Assembly: GCF_009388985.1 (NCBI RefSeq)
Contig: NZ_CP036422.1
Location: forward strand, 3,300,501-3,364,500
Source: Halioglobus maricola
GTDB taxonomy: Bacteria; Pseudomonadota; Gammaproteobacteria; Pseudomonadales; Halieaceae
Direction: 5' to 3'
Length of the DNA: 64,000 nucleotides
The notes under the pieces were generated by a model, which saw nothing but the letters and a program-made list of their open reading frames with translations, did no database searches and was not told the DNA's origin. A program made the translations under genes and the position numbers. This document shows, piece after piece, positions 34,805 to 43,928 of the stretch (position 1 is its first letter; each line of letters opens with the position of its first letter).

Positions 34805-36105
34805 ACTCAGCTGTATCTGCCGCCCCCCGTTCGCGTGCTCCTTCCAAGAGCGCACAGATTGAGAACACCCAGGCCAACAGCGTCGCCCAACGCTATCTCG
34901 ATGTTAGAAATTACTCAGAGGAAATTTGCGCGCCTCTGGCGATAGAAGACTACGGCCTTCAGGCCATGGCCTCGACCAGCCCCGCCAAGTGGCATCTGGC
35001 GCACACAAGCTGGTTTTTTGAGACCTTCCTGCTCAAGCCATATGCGCAGGACTATTGCGAATACCACCCTGGCTTCGAATATCTATTCAACTCCTACTAC
35101 AACGGCGTGGGAGGACAGTACCCACGTCACCAACGAAGCCTGCTCTCGAGGCCGACCGTGGAGGAGGTGTACGCTTATCGTCGCCACGTAAACCAGGCGA
35201 TGCTGTCCCTTCTGGAAAGCAAGGCAGCTGGCGAATCCACCGATATTCTCACGCGCACGGAATTGGGATGTCACCATGAACAGCAGCATCAGGAACTGTT
35301 CTTCACCGACCTGAAATACTGCCTGTTTCAGAACCCCCTCTATACCGCCTACGACACCAACCCACTGCCACCCGCTCACAAGCCCGACGCTTTGCAATGG
35401 CGGGCCTACGGTGGACAACTATTAGAGATCGGACACCGTGGCGACGGCTTCTGTTTTGACAACGAGCTGCCTCGGCACAAGCAGTATGTCGCCAACTTCG
35501 AACTGGCTGACCGGCTCGTGACCAACAGCGAGTTCATGGCGTTTATGGCAGACGGCGGCTATGAGCGCCCCGAACTCTGGCTGGCAGACGGCTGGGCTGT
35601 TTTGCAGGCGTCGCCGCACAGCCCGGCCCCGCTCTACTGGGTGCAGCGAGAAGGCGAGTGGTGGGAATACACGCTGCATGGTCTGGTAAGACTAGACCCA
35701 CATCGTCCTGCGTCACATCTCTCGGCCTACGAGGCAGATGCCTTCGCCCGCTGGATGGGTTGTCGCCTGCCCACCGAATTCGAATGGGAGATGGCCGCTA
35801 CGATATCGCCAGCGGCGGAGTTGCACGAAACCAGCAGCGCTCGACCTGCTGTCCATCCAGAGTCCGCCAACCCCGTAGGCAGCCTGTGGCAATGGACCAG
35901 CAGCGCGTATACCCCCTACCCCGGCTTCAAGACCGCTGCTGGTGCCATCGGCGAGTACAACGGAAAATTCATGGCGAATCAGCTCGTGTTGCGAGGCGGC
36001 AGCGTCGCCACCAGCCCGGGCCACTACCGCCACAGCTACCGCAATTTCTTTTATCCACCGGACCAGTGGCAATTTACCGGCGTCCGACTTGCCAGGGAGT
36101 CGTAG
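34786..36105 (+). CDS. egtB: ergothioneine biosynthesis protein EgtB
   Basis: 439 residues, AGGG before the ATG. The N-terminal DinB-like domain has HLAHTSWFFE (His70/His73) and GCHHEQQHQE (His164, His168), giving the three-histidine iron site. YNGVGGQYPRHQRSLLSRP is a typical conserved block. The C-terminal formylglycine-generating-enzyme-like domain has LRGGSVATSPGHYRHSYRNF and WQFTGVRLA. EgtB is a non-haem iron sulfoxide synthase that joins cysteine or gamma-glutamylcysteine to hercynine. It overlaps the PhzF-like gene by 19 bp and the EgtD gene follows. Bacterial two-gene systems like this lack EgtA and EgtC. Confidence 0.93.
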   Translation: MASIDIDSAVSAAPRSRAPSKSAQIENTQANSVAQRYLDVRNYSEEICAPLAIEDYGLQAMASTSPAKWHLAHTSWFFETFLLKPYAQDYCEYHPGFEYLFNSYYNGVGGQYPRHQRSLLSRPTVEEVYAYRRHVNQAMLSLLESKAAGESTDILTRTELGCHHEQQHQELFFTDLKYCLFQNPLYTAYDTNPLPPAHKPDALQWRAYGGQLLEIGHRGDGFCFDNELPRHKQYVANFELADRLVTNSEFMAFMADGGYERPELWLADGWAVLQASPHSPAPLYWVQREGEWWEYTLHGLVRLDPHRPASHLSAYEADAFARWMGCRLPTEFEWEMAATISPAAELHETSSARPAVHPESANPVGSLWQWTSSAYTPYPGFKTAAGAIGEYNGKFMANQLVLRGGSVATSPGHYRHSYRNFFYPPDQWQFTGVRLARES

Positions 36106-37088
36106 ACATCTCTACTACGCAGAGCACAAGAAAAATAACGAGCGCAACCGACAACGAGAGCCAGGAAGCTGACCTGGCCATACTGCAAGAGATAGGCGCA
36201 GGGCTTAATGCCAGACCCAAGTACATTAACCCGAAATATTTCTATGATGAATACGGGTCACAGCTCTTTGACGAGATTACCCGGCTTGACGAATACTATC
36301 CGACGCGCACCGAGACTTTCCTGCTGGAGCGCTTCGCCGACGATATCGCTAGGGTCGCAGGTCGTGGTCGCGTGTTACTGGAGCCTGGCGCGGGCAGCTG
36401 TGCCAAAGTTCGCCTTTTACTCAGGGCGCTGGCGCCGGCCTGCTACGTACCCATAGATATTTCCAGGGACTATCTGTTCGATGCAGCAAGGCAGTTGCAG
36501 AGCGAGTTCACTGACATCCCCATCCACCCGATCGCCGACGACATGAAGTCGAGCATTCAATTGCCCGCGAAGTTAGACCGGGTCCCTCGTCTGGTCTTCT
36601 ACCCGGGCTCCACGATAGGCAACTACACGCCTGAACAAGCGGCTGAATTCCTCCGTCATGTGCGCCAGACAATCGGGGATGAGGGCGGTCTAATTATAGG
36701 CGTCGACCTGCAAAAGGACCCCGATGTATTGAACCGTGCATACAACGACGCCGCAGGTATCACTGCGGCGTTCAACCTGAACTCCCTCACCCACATCAAC
36801 ACACTGACAGGTGCCGACTTTGATCCGGAAGGTTTTCGACATGTCGCCTTCTACAACGAGCAAGATTGTCGAATCGAGATGCATCTGGAGAGTGAATCGG
36901 AGCAGCAGGTAGCGTTCGCAGACCAACTGGTCACCATCGGTGCGGGCGAGCGCATTCTCACAGAGTATTCCTACAAGTACACACTGGAAGGTTTTGCGCA
37001 GTTGGCAGCCACCGCGGGGCTCACCGCCAAAGAGCACTGGATCGATGACAATAGCTACTTCAGCTTGCAGTACTTTTCCGCCCACTGA
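36066..37088 (+). CDS. egtD: L-histidine N-alpha-methyltransferase EgtD
   Basis: About 340 residues if started at GTG 36066, which overlaps egtB by 40 bp. No ATG exists before the conserved region. An alternative is a rare ATC at 36108, which has AGGGAG eight bases upstream and would give 326 residues. The family block is clear: FYDEYGSQLFDEITRLDEYYPTRTE, LEPGAGSCAKVRLLL (SAM site) and FYPGSTIGNYTPEQA. EgtD methylates histidine three times to hercynine with S-adenosylmethionine, the substrate of EgtB. A very long frame upstream to 35658 is only read-through of egtB. Confidence 0.92.
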   Translation: MAIYRRPTCQGVVDISTTQSTRKITSATDNESQEADLAILQEIGAGLNARPKYINPKYFYDEYGSQLFDEITRLDEYYPTRTETFLLERFADDIARVAGRGRVLLEPGAGSCAKVRLLLRALAPACYVPIDISRDYLFDAARQLQSEFTDIPIHPIADDMKSSIQLPAKLDRVPRLVFYPGSTIGNYTPEQAAEFLRHVRQTIGDEGGLIIGVDLQKDPDVLNRAYNDAAGITAAFNLNSLTHINTLTGADFDPEGFRHVAFYNEQDCRIEMHLESESEQQVAFADQLVTIGAGERILTEYSYKYTLEGFAQLAATAGLTAKEHWIDDNSYFSLQYFSAH

Positions 37089-37100
37089 GCGCGCAGGGCG

Positions 37101-38357
37101 ATGAGTTTTGCCAACCGCCACTGGATGGCTCTGGTCGCACTGATTATCGCGGGAGAAGCGGTCTTCTCACTGCCATTCCATGTTGTACGCTTTTTCAGGC
37201 CCACCGTACTCGACGTCTTCGGAATAACCAATCTGGAGATCGGTCAGGCCCAGGGCACCTATGGCGTTATCGCCATGGCCTGCTATTTTCTGGGTGGTCC
37301 GCTGGCGGACCGTTTCGAGGCCAAATACCTACTGCTGACCAGCCTTCTTGCCACTGCCGCAGGGGGGCTCTATTTTGCCCAGCTACCGGGTATTGAAGGG
37401 CTGCGCATACTCTACGCATTCTGGGGATGCTCCACGATCTTGTTGTTCTGGAGCGCATTGATCAAGGCGACTCGAGAGTGGGGCGGGCTGTCCCAGCAAG
37501 GTCGCGCTTTCGGCCTGCTGGAAGCTGGTAGGGGCGCCTTTGCAGCGGTACTGGTGTCGATCGCCGTGTGGATTCTCAGCTTCTTCCTACCCGCAAATCT
37601 CGACAACCTGGAGGCGTCGCAGCAGCGCGCTGCATTGCAGTGGATCATCTACCTGTACACAGCAGCCACCTTGTTTGCTGCGTTGCTCGTCGCCCTGTTC
37701 ATTCCGATTCACGGCACGGCCACAATCACCACCCGCGCCGCCTCAGAGAGCAGCGCCATCCTGCGGCTCAAGACCGTCATCGCCGCTCCCCAGGTTTGGC
37801 CTCAACTCGTGATTGTGGTCAGTGCGTATGTCGCCTACAAGGGCATCGATAACTATGTGCTGTATGCCGTAAAGGGTTACCAGCTGTCGGAGGTAGAAGG
37901 CGCCCGCGTCGCCGCTCTCAGCGGCTGGCTGCGCCCTATCAGCGCGATCGCCGCCGGTTTTCTCGCGGATCGCATCCGGCCGTCGCGGCTGGTTTTAGGC
38001 TCTTTCCTGCTGCTGATAGCGGGCTATGGGCTGTTTGCCATTCTCACTCCCTCGCCGGGAATGTACTGGATACTGATATCCAATGTGGTTGTAACCAGCG
38101 CAGCCGTTTACGCTCTGCACGCGGTCTATTTCGCTTTGGTAGCTGAGTCACGAATCCCGCTGGGTGTCACCGGTACAGCAGTAGGCATCATTTCGGTGGT
38201 TGGCTTCACGCCTGACATATTTTTTGCCCCCGCCATGGGGTGGCTACTGGACAATCATTCCGCCGTGCAAGGGCACCAACTGGTGTTCACGGGGCTGCTG
38301 GCCTTTGCCTGCCTGGGTTGTTTTAGTACCCTGCTATTTATCAAGAAAGTGCCGTAG
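37101..38357 (+). CDS. MFS transporter, egt-operon linked
   Basis: 418 residues with twelve hydrophobic segments. The loop motif GGPLADRFEAKYLL and GCSTILLFWSALIKATREWGG are of the sugar-phosphate/organic-acid or nitrate-type MFS. It starts 12 bp after egtD, so it is very likely in the same operon. A transporter for ergothioneine, hercynine or a precursor would fit, but this is inference from position. Known ergothioneine carriers in animals and some bacteria are of other families. Convincing MFS; specificity unknown. Confidence 0.85.
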   Translation: MSFANRHWMALVALIIAGEAVFSLPFHVVRFFRPTVLDVFGITNLEIGQAQGTYGVIAMACYFLGGPLADRFEAKYLLLTSLLATAAGGLYFAQLPGIEGLRILYAFWGCSTILLFWSALIKATREWGGLSQQGRAFGLLEAGRGAFAAVLVSIAVWILSFFLPANLDNLEASQQRAALQWIIYLYTAATLFAALLVALFIPIHGTATITTRAASESSAILRLKTVIAAPQVWPQLVIVVSAYVAYKGIDNYVLYAVKGYQLSEVEGARVAALSGWLRPISAIAAGFLADRIRPSRLVLGSFLLLIAGYGLFAILTPSPGMYWILISNVVVTSAAVYALHAVYFALVAESRIPLGVTGTAVGIISVVGFTPDIFFAPAMGWLLDNHSAVQGHQLVFTGLLAFACLGCFSTLLFIKKVP

Positions 38358-38391
38358 GATATGCGCTTACAACCAATGTGGCAGAGTTTTC

Positions 38392-39291
38392 ATGCAGCTT
38401 AAAAATGCGCTAAAAGCGCTGTTAATCAGTTCTCTGGCGAGCGCACCCGCTGTCGCCCAGGAGTTGGAACCGAGGACCTATACCAACCTACCAGTGGGCG
38501 AGACCTTCATTGTCGCAGGGTATATCTACTCAGAAGGCGACCTTTCACCTGTTCCCGGCTCACCGCTACAGGACGCGGAGCTGAGTCTCGATACGGGCAT
38601 CCTCGGCGCTGCGCATACTTTCGAGATCGCCGGTTCCTCTGCCAAAGTCGATGCCGTGATCGGACGAAGCTGCTACGAGGGCTCGGCTATATTCCAGGGC
38701 GTACCGACCGAGGGCCGACGCTGTGAATACACCGACAGCAAGCTGCGCCTGGGCTGGAATTTCTACGGCGCGCCGGCACTGAAACTCAAGGAGTTTCGTC
38801 AGTGGCAACCCGGGCTCGTGCTCGGGGCCAGCCTGCAAATCTCGGCTCCCACCGGCTCTTACGACTCGGACCAGCTGATCAACGCCGGCGCTAACCGCTG
38901 GATGGTGCGTCCCGGGCTCGGAATGTCTTATCGACTGGGTAAGTGGCACTTCGACACATCGGCGTCGGTGAGATTCTATGAGACCAATACCGATTTTTTT
39001 GACGGCAACAAGCGTGAGCAGGACCCGCTCTATTCTGCACAGGCCCACATTGTGCGCGGTCTTGGCAAGGGCCGCTGGGTATCAGTTAACCTGAATTATT
39101 TCTGGGGGGGCAAGACCACCCTTAACGGTGACACACAGGATGACAGGCAGGACAATTCCCGCTTCGGAATAACCTACTCCCAACCACTCACGCCGCATCA
39201 CAGTATCAAGTTATACGCCAACTCCGGTGTCATCACCCGCATTGGCAACGACTTCGACACCTATGGCTTCGCCTGGCAGTACAGATTCTGA
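38392..39291 (+). CDS. outer-membrane protein of the MetA/SphA phenol-degradation family
   Basis: 299 residues from the ATG at 38392; the frame extends into the MFS gene but without a reason to start there. Signal peptide ends near PAVAQ. Mature pattern ELEPRTYTNLPVGETFIVAGY, then LGASLQISAPTGSYDSDQLINAG, ends in a beta-strand with terminal Phe (WQYRF). Belongs to the same broad barrel family as the gene at 25081 but clearly diverged. It follows the MFS gene after 34 bp and may be the last member of that operon, giving an outer-membrane path. Confidence 0.82.
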   Translation: MQLKNALKALLISSLASAPAVAQELEPRTYTNLPVGETFIVAGYIYSEGDLSPVPGSPLQDAELSLDTGILGAAHTFEIAGSSAKVDAVIGRSCYEGSAIFQGVPTEGRRCEYTDSKLRLGWNFYGAPALKLKEFRQWQPGLVLGASLQISAPTGSYDSDQLINAGANRWMVRPGLGMSYRLGKWHFDTSASVRFYETNTDFFDGNKREQDPLYSAQAHIVRGLGKGRWVSVNLNYFWGGKTTLNGDTQDDRQDNSRFGITYSQPLTPHHSIKLYANSGVITRIGNDFDTYGFAWQYRF

Positions 39292-39342
39292 ACTGCAAAC
39301 ACGCTATGATGTGTGCATCAAATTTTAAATGGATCAATCACG

Positions 39343-39696
39343 GTGTCTTACGAACTAAGCGGCAAAATTAAACTCATCCAGGAACTGAAAACCTTCGACA
39401 GCGGCTTCCGCAAACAAGAGATGGTTGTCATCGTCGATGATGGCCGGTATCCGCAGGAGATCAATCTGGAGTTCGTGCAGGACAAAGTCGCTCTGCTGGA
39501 GAACCTGCAACCTGGCCAGGAAGTGACCGTTGCCTTCGATATTCGCGGTCGCGAGTACAACGGCCGTTATTTCAACAATCTGCAGGGCTGGAAAATAACA
39601 GGTGGGGACGCCGCTTCACCCGCTCCCGAGGCAGGCTATTCCGAGCCACCCCCACCACCACAGGAAGCCTCGTTCGACGACGACATCCCGTTCTGA
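39343..39696 (+). CDS. DUF3127 protein
   Basis: 117 residues from the GTG at 39343, which gives the standard family start (M)SYELSGKIKLIQ; GGA is nine bases upstream. YPQEINLEFVQDKVALLE and FDIRGREYNGRYFNNLQGWKI follow, an OB-like fold reported as similar to single-stranded DNA-binding proteins. The tail is acidic and proline-rich with a final DDDIPF, which is the kind of tip used by SSB proteins to bind partners. Function is unproven. It stands alone between the outer-membrane gene and the convergent SDR gene. Confidence 0.88.
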   Translation: MSYELSGKIKLIQELKTFDSGFRKQEMVVIVDDGRYPQEINLEFVQDKVALLENLQPGQEVTVAFDIRGREYNGRYFNNLQGWKITGGDAASPAPEAGYSEPPPPPQEASFDDDIPF

Positions 39697-39699
39697 GAA

Positions 39700-40524
39700 C
39701 TACAAACCAACAGCGCGTTCCGACGCTTCCCAAAAGGCCACTCGCTGAATGTTGTCATCGGCGACGGGAGAATAGCCCGCCAACTTGCACTGGTCATAGT
39801 ATTTACCGCTAACGTTTTCCATCTCGGGATCGCCAGCCAGCTTGATCGTGGTCAGTGCGCCTTTTTCAGGTGAGATAAACAGAAGCCCAACAATCTTCTG
39901 CACAACCCATGGGAAACTGCGGACAATGTCCGTGGCCACAGCACCTGGATGCAGCGCATTGACGGTCACGCCGGAGCCCGCCAGCCGCTCAGCCAGCTCC
40001 ACCGTAAACATCATATTGGCGAGCTTGGACTGATTATACGCGGCTTGCATTTTGTACTTGTCGAAGCCAGTAAATGTCGCCAAATCCATTTCGCTCTTCT
40101 TGTGCAGCATCGACGAAACATTCACCACTCGCGCCGGAGCACTCGCCTTGAGGCAATCCAGCAGCAAATGCGTGAGCAGAAAATGGCTCAAATGATTAAC
40201 CGCCATCTGCATCTCGAACCCGTCTTCGGTGATCACCTGTTTTGACGGCATAGTACCGGCATTATTGATCAGCACATCAAGGCGGTCGTATTTGCCCAGA
40301 AAGTTCTCTGCCAACTGTCGCACACTAGTAAAACTCGCGAGATCGACAGGGAGATTGACCGGCGCAATTTCAGCTCCAGCGCCGATCACCTCCAGTGCTG
40401 CGAGCGTTTTCTCGCTGTCTCGGCAGGCCAGAACAACTTCCGCTCCGCGCGAAGCCAGCTCCCTCGCCGCTACCAGACCGATGCCGCTATTCCCGCCAGT
40501 GATAAGTACTCTCTTGCCCTGCAT
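39700..40524 (-). CDS. short-chain dehydrogenase, retinol dehydrogenase-like
   Basis: 274 residues, GAGGA upstream of the ATG. Cofactor loop TGGNSGIG (residues 9-16) and RD at 35-36 fit NADP binding. NNAG at 87-90, catalytic Ser137/138 and YNQSK (Tyr163, Lys167) are present. The NALHPGAVATDI block is typical of the RDH11/WWOX-like branch of SDRs, which act on lipid aldehydes or retinoids. It lies on the minus strand, 18 bp after the exported TIM-barrel gene. Substrate unknown. Confidence 0.88.
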   Translation of the reverse strand: MQGKRVLITGGNSGIGLVAARELASRGAEVVLACRDSEKTLAALEVIGAGAEIAPVNLPVDLASFTSVRQLAENFLGKYDRLDVLINNAGTMPSKQVITEDGFEMQMAVNHLSHFLLTHLLLDCLKASAPARVVNVSSMLHKKSEMDLATFTGFDKYKMQAAYNQSKLANMMFTVELAERLAGSGVTVNALHPGAVATDIVRSFPWVVQKIVGLLFISPEKGALTTIKLAGDPEMENVSGKYYDQCKLAGYSPVADDNIQRVAFWEASERAVGL

Positions 40525-40542
40525 ATCGTGTTCCTCTGATTA

Positions 40543-41406
40543 TTATTCTGATTTTTCCCGATCTGCCAGCAGCTTCTGAAGCCCCTTCAAGGATTCCTCC
40601 ACAGCCTGGAGTGGCGTCATGTCGTCGGGATACGCCTCCTGCTCAACCAGCAGCCACTGGGTACCGCCCACTTCAAAATTGGCATCCAGCAAGGCATTCC
40701 AATCCGTCTCGCCCTCGCCTATGAACGGCCGGTTGTTCAAACTAAACAAGGGCTTGTGCACCTTGTAGTGGGTACTGAATGTGCGCCCGGGATACTTGCG
40801 CACATAGGCCGCAGCATCAATGTCCGCATGGGTAGCCCAGCCTACGTCCAGCTGCAACACCACTTCATTCAGCGTATTTTCAGCCAGCACGTCCCAAAAG
40901 GTGCTGTTTTTAAACGAACGAAATTCCTTATCGTGGTTGTGATAGCCCACGCGTATACCCGTTCCACGACTGCCCTTGGCGGCTCTGTTCAGCTCCCGCG
41001 AGAATTCATAGACATTTTTTTTGCTCCACGCGCGCTTGTCCATGCCGACAACCAGCGCTGGACTGCCCAATGCCTGGTGAAAGCGCAGAAGTTCAGCCAG
41101 GTTCGCTTCACTCAAGTCGTCGCTGGCGACATGGGAGCCTGCTGACTCAAGGCCCAGACTCTCGAGAAAGGCCTTGAGCTTTACAGGTTCATCGACATAG
41201 GGGCCGTAGACACCCCCATAAAACTCGACCCCGTCGAACCCCATCTCGGCAAGCGCACGCAGGGTACCCTCGAAATCGGCCTGGAGCGCATCGCGCACAG
41301 AGTAGAGCTGGACACCCACTTTCGGTTTCATTTCAGACTCCGCCTGGACAGGAAGCTGCCACAACATAGCTAAAAACAGGGCTATCACGCCTGCCGTTCT
41401 GATCAT
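40543..41406 (-). CDS. exported sugar phosphate isomerase/epimerase-like TIM barrel
   Basis: 287 residues with GGAGA upstream. A signal peptide ends near VQAES, so unlike most of the family this one is exported. VGVQLYSVRD, FDGVEFYGGVYG, AGSHVASDDL, GYHNHDKEF, LQLDVGWATHAD and the GEGETDWNAL block are characteristic of the xylose-isomerase-like TIM barrel with a metal site. Related proteins epimerise or cleave 3-keto-sugars. Divergent from the GMC dehydrogenase gene (112 bp), which could supply a keto-sugar in the periplasm. Inference from neighbourhood. Confidence 0.85.
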   Translation of the reverse strand: MIRTAGVIALFLAMLWQLPVQAESEMKPKVGVQLYSVRDALQADFEGTLRALAEMGFDGVEFYGGVYGPYVDEPVKLKAFLESLGLESAGSHVASDDLSEANLAELLRFHQALGSPALVVGMDKRAWSKKNVYEFSRELNRAAKGSRGTGIRVGYHNHDKEFRSFKNSTFWDVLAENTLNEVVLQLDVGWATHADIDAAAYVRKYPGRTFSTHYKVHKPLFSLNNRPFIGEGETDWNALLDANFEVGGTQWLLVEQEAYPDDMTPLQAVEESLKGLQKLLADREKSE

Positions 41407-41517
41407 TCTTATTCTCCATCGACTCTGGCCGCTGTAATATTTTTATGACCTTGAGGACCCCTGTAAGGGGCAAAGATTTATATACTGAACCCTACAATAA
41501 ACAGTAAAGAGAATTTC

Positions 41518-43203
41518 ATGCTTGATCAAGCTTACGATGTCGTCGTGGTGGGCTCCGGCGCGGGCGGCGCGATGGCAGCGCACACCCTGACAAAGGCTGG
41601 CAAGAAGGTGCTCATTCTGGAGGCCGGGCGCGACTACGACCCGGTCACCGAAACGCCGATGTTCAACACACCCGCCGAGGCGCCCCTGCGCGGAGCGCCC
41701 ACGCCGGACAAACCTTTCGGATTCTATGACGCCACCGTCGATGGTGGCTGGCAAGTACCGGGAGAACCTTACAGCAAAGCAGAAGGCAGCGACTTCATGT
41801 GGTGGCGAGCACGCATGCTCGGCGGGCGCACAAATCACTGGGGACGCTACTCGCTACGTTTTTCACACCACGACTTCAAGGGCAAGAGCCGCGACGGCCT
41901 TGGCGCTGACTGGCCTTTTGACTACGAAGAGCTAGCCCCCTGGTACGACCGCACTGAGGATCTGGTAGGCGTATGTGGCACAAATACCGGCCTGGAAGAC
42001 ATGCCGGACTCATCCCCGGGAATCTTGCAACCACCCCCAAAGCCACGGGTGCCGGAACTGCTGATTGCAGCCGCCGCCAGCAAGCTCGGCATTACAGCTG
42101 CGCCCATGCACCGGGCAATTCTCACTCGCCCCAAGGACGATCGCGCCGCTTGTTTCTATGCCACCGAATGCGGTCGGGGATGTTCTATCGGCGCTGCGTT
42201 TCAGACAACAACGTCTCTCATCCCCATGGCGAAAGCCACGGGCAACTTGACCGTGCAAACGGACGCCATGGTGAAATCCGTGGATGTGGACGCAAACGGC
42301 CGGGTCAAGGCGGTTACCTATATCGATCGCAAGAGCGTAAAGCCAGTGACTGTCTCTGCCCCCGTGGTTGTGCTGGCCGCCAGCGCATGCGAATCCGCCC
42401 GCATCCTGCTCAACTCCAAAAGTGAGCAGCACCCCAACGGCCTGGCCAATTCTTCCGGCCAGGTGGGGCGCAACCTGATGGACTCAACTGGCGCCGACGT
42501 GGGAACGGTGGTCCCAGCTTTGAAAGGGCGCCCTATTTACAATGAAGACGGGCACACAGCCAACCACCTGTTTATCCCCTGGTGGGGTCACGCGGCCCAG
42601 GCAAAAGGTGAACTGGATTTTCCACGCGGCTATCACTTTGAAATCAGCAGCGGGTTCAAACCGCCCGGTGGCTATTACCCGGACAAACTTCAGGGCTACG
42701 GCCACAAAATGAAACAGCAGGCCAGATTCGACTACGGCGCCCAGATAGGCTTGTCGCTGCGCGGTGAAATGGTGCCAAACCAACACTGCTACATGGAGAT
42801 TGACGACAAGGTGACCGACAAGTGGGGGATACCCGTCGCGAAATTTCACTGGCAGTGGTCTGAGCATGAACTAAAACAAGTCCGCCATGGCCTCGCTACA
42901 GCACGCGACATTTTCAAGCTATTGGGTGCGAAGGTGGACGATAAGCTACCCGAACCCGAGACGGCGATAAAACGAGGCGGTGAAATTATCCACGAGGTCG
43001 GCACGACACGTATGGGTGCCTCTGCCAAGGAATCCGTTACCAATCAGTGGGGCCAGACCTGGGACTGCGACAACCTGTTCGTCATGGACGGCGGCGTGTT
43101 CGCCTCTAACCCACATAAAAACTGCACTCTCACCATCATGACGCTCGCCATGCGCAACGCCAGTTGGCTTGCAGAACAACTCAACAAGGGGGCAATCGCA
43201 TGA
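41518..43203 (+). CDS. GMC oxidoreductase (sugar/alcohol dehydrogenase large subunit)
   Basis: 561 residues. GxGxxG at 12-17 (GSGAGG) then GGRTNHWGRYSLRF, a typical GMC motif. Cysteines in ACFYATECGRGCSIGA and a C-terminal HEVGTTRMGA with NPHKNCTLTIMTLA give the active-site His and Asn pattern of the gluconate/fructose dehydrogenase and choline dehydrogenase-like group. No signal peptide of its own. Overlaps the next gene by 4 bp (ATGA); that gene has a twin-arginine signal, so this subunit is likely exported folded as a complex. It probably oxidises a sugar or polyol. Confidence 0.9.
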   Translation: MLDQAYDVVVVGSGAGGAMAAHTLTKAGKKVLILEAGRDYDPVTETPMFNTPAEAPLRGAPTPDKPFGFYDATVDGGWQVPGEPYSKAEGSDFMWWRARMLGGRTNHWGRYSLRFSHHDFKGKSRDGLGADWPFDYEELAPWYDRTEDLVGVCGTNTGLEDMPDSSPGILQPPPKPRVPELLIAAAASKLGITAAPMHRAILTRPKDDRAACFYATECGRGCSIGAAFQTTTSLIPMAKATGNLTVQTDAMVKSVDVDANGRVKAVTYIDRKSVKPVTVSAPVVVLAASACESARILLNSKSEQHPNGLANSSGQVGRNLMDSTGADVGTVVPALKGRPIYNEDGHTANHLFIPWWGHAAQAKGELDFPRGYHFEISSGFKPPGGYYPDKLQGYGHKMKQQARFDYGAQIGLSLRGEMVPNQHCYMEIDDKVTDKWGIPVAKFHWQWSEHELKQVRHGLATARDIFKLLGAKVDDKLPEPETAIKRGGEIIHEVGTTRMGASAKESVTNQWGQTWDCDNLFVMDGGVFASNPHKNCTLTIMTLAMRNASWLAEQLNKGAIA

Positions 43204-43928
43204 GTAACATAGAGCAGCAAGCGGGCCTTACCCGGCGCCAATCGTTGAAGTGGCTGGCGGCGGTCACTGCCACGATCACCACGCCACTGATTACAGGCTG
43301 CGAAGCCACCGTCATTGAGGCGGCAAAACTCGCCGGGCGCTGGCCTGACCTACAACTGGATCCTATTGTTGCACCTGGCTACGGCACAGACCCGGCGCTG
43401 ATCGCGCCCGCCCCCGCGCCATGGCCACTGACCATGACGCCAGCCCAGCGCAGGATCACAACGACCGTGCTGGATCTGCTGATACCACGCGAGAATGAAT
43501 ACCCATCGGCATCCGAAGCAGGTGTGGTCGAGCTGGTCGATGAATGGATCAGTGCCCCCTACCCCGAGCAACAAGAGACCCGGCCAGAAATTCTCTCCGC
43601 ATTGGTCTGGTTCGACGAGGAATCCCAGCGGCGCTACGACCGCCCCTTTACCGAGGCAAGCATGCAACAGCAACTCGCGATTTTTGACGATATTGCCTAT
43701 GAGGAGGCCGAGAGCAAACTGCAGTACGCTTATATTTCCAGGGTCTTTGACGGCCTGCGGACCCTGGCATCCATCGCTTACTTCAGCTCACCGGAGGGCG
43801 TAAAAGACATGGGCTATGTGGGTAATGTCCCCATTGCAGGCGACTACCCGGGCCCGACACCGGAGGCGATGCAGCACCTGGAAAAGGCACTGGCTGAACT
43901 CGGTCTCAGTGAGCATGCGTACGGCTAG
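43200..43928 (+). CDS. gluconate 2-dehydrogenase subunit 3 family protein, Tat-exported
   Basis: 242 residues from the ATG at 43200, overlapping the GMC stop. Twin-arginine signal TRRQSLKWL (Arg12-Arg13), then a lipobox-like ITGC (Cys34). The rest matches the gluconate 2-dehydrogenase subunit 3 family (TVLDLLIPRENEYPSASEAGVVELVDEW). It acts as chaperone or export carrier for the FAD subunit and may anchor the complex. Its stop overlaps that of the convergent DUF4252 gene (shared CTAG). Confident in family; the electron acceptor subunit (cytochrome c) is not adjacent. Confidence 0.88.
   Translation: MSNIEQQAGLTRRQSLKWLAAVTATITTPLITGCEATVIEAAKLAGRWPDLQLDPIVAPGYGTDPALIAPAPAPWPLTMTPAQRRITTTVLDLLIPRENEYPSASEAGVVELVDEWISAPYPEQQETRPEILSALVWFDEESQRRYDRPFTEASMQQQLAIFDDIAYEEAESKLQYAYISRVFDGLRTLASIAYFSSPEGVKDMGYVGNVPIAGDYPGPTPEAMQHLEKALAELGLSEHAYG

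Noticed and set aside
35658-36065. Long N-terminal extension of the egtD frame to 35658
   Set aside because: It reads through egtB in another frame, is Arg-rich and without a family pattern; EgtD starts much later.
38200-38391. Upstream extension of the outer-membrane protein frame into the MFS gene
   Set aside because: A clean signal peptide starts at 38392; the extension has no coding character.
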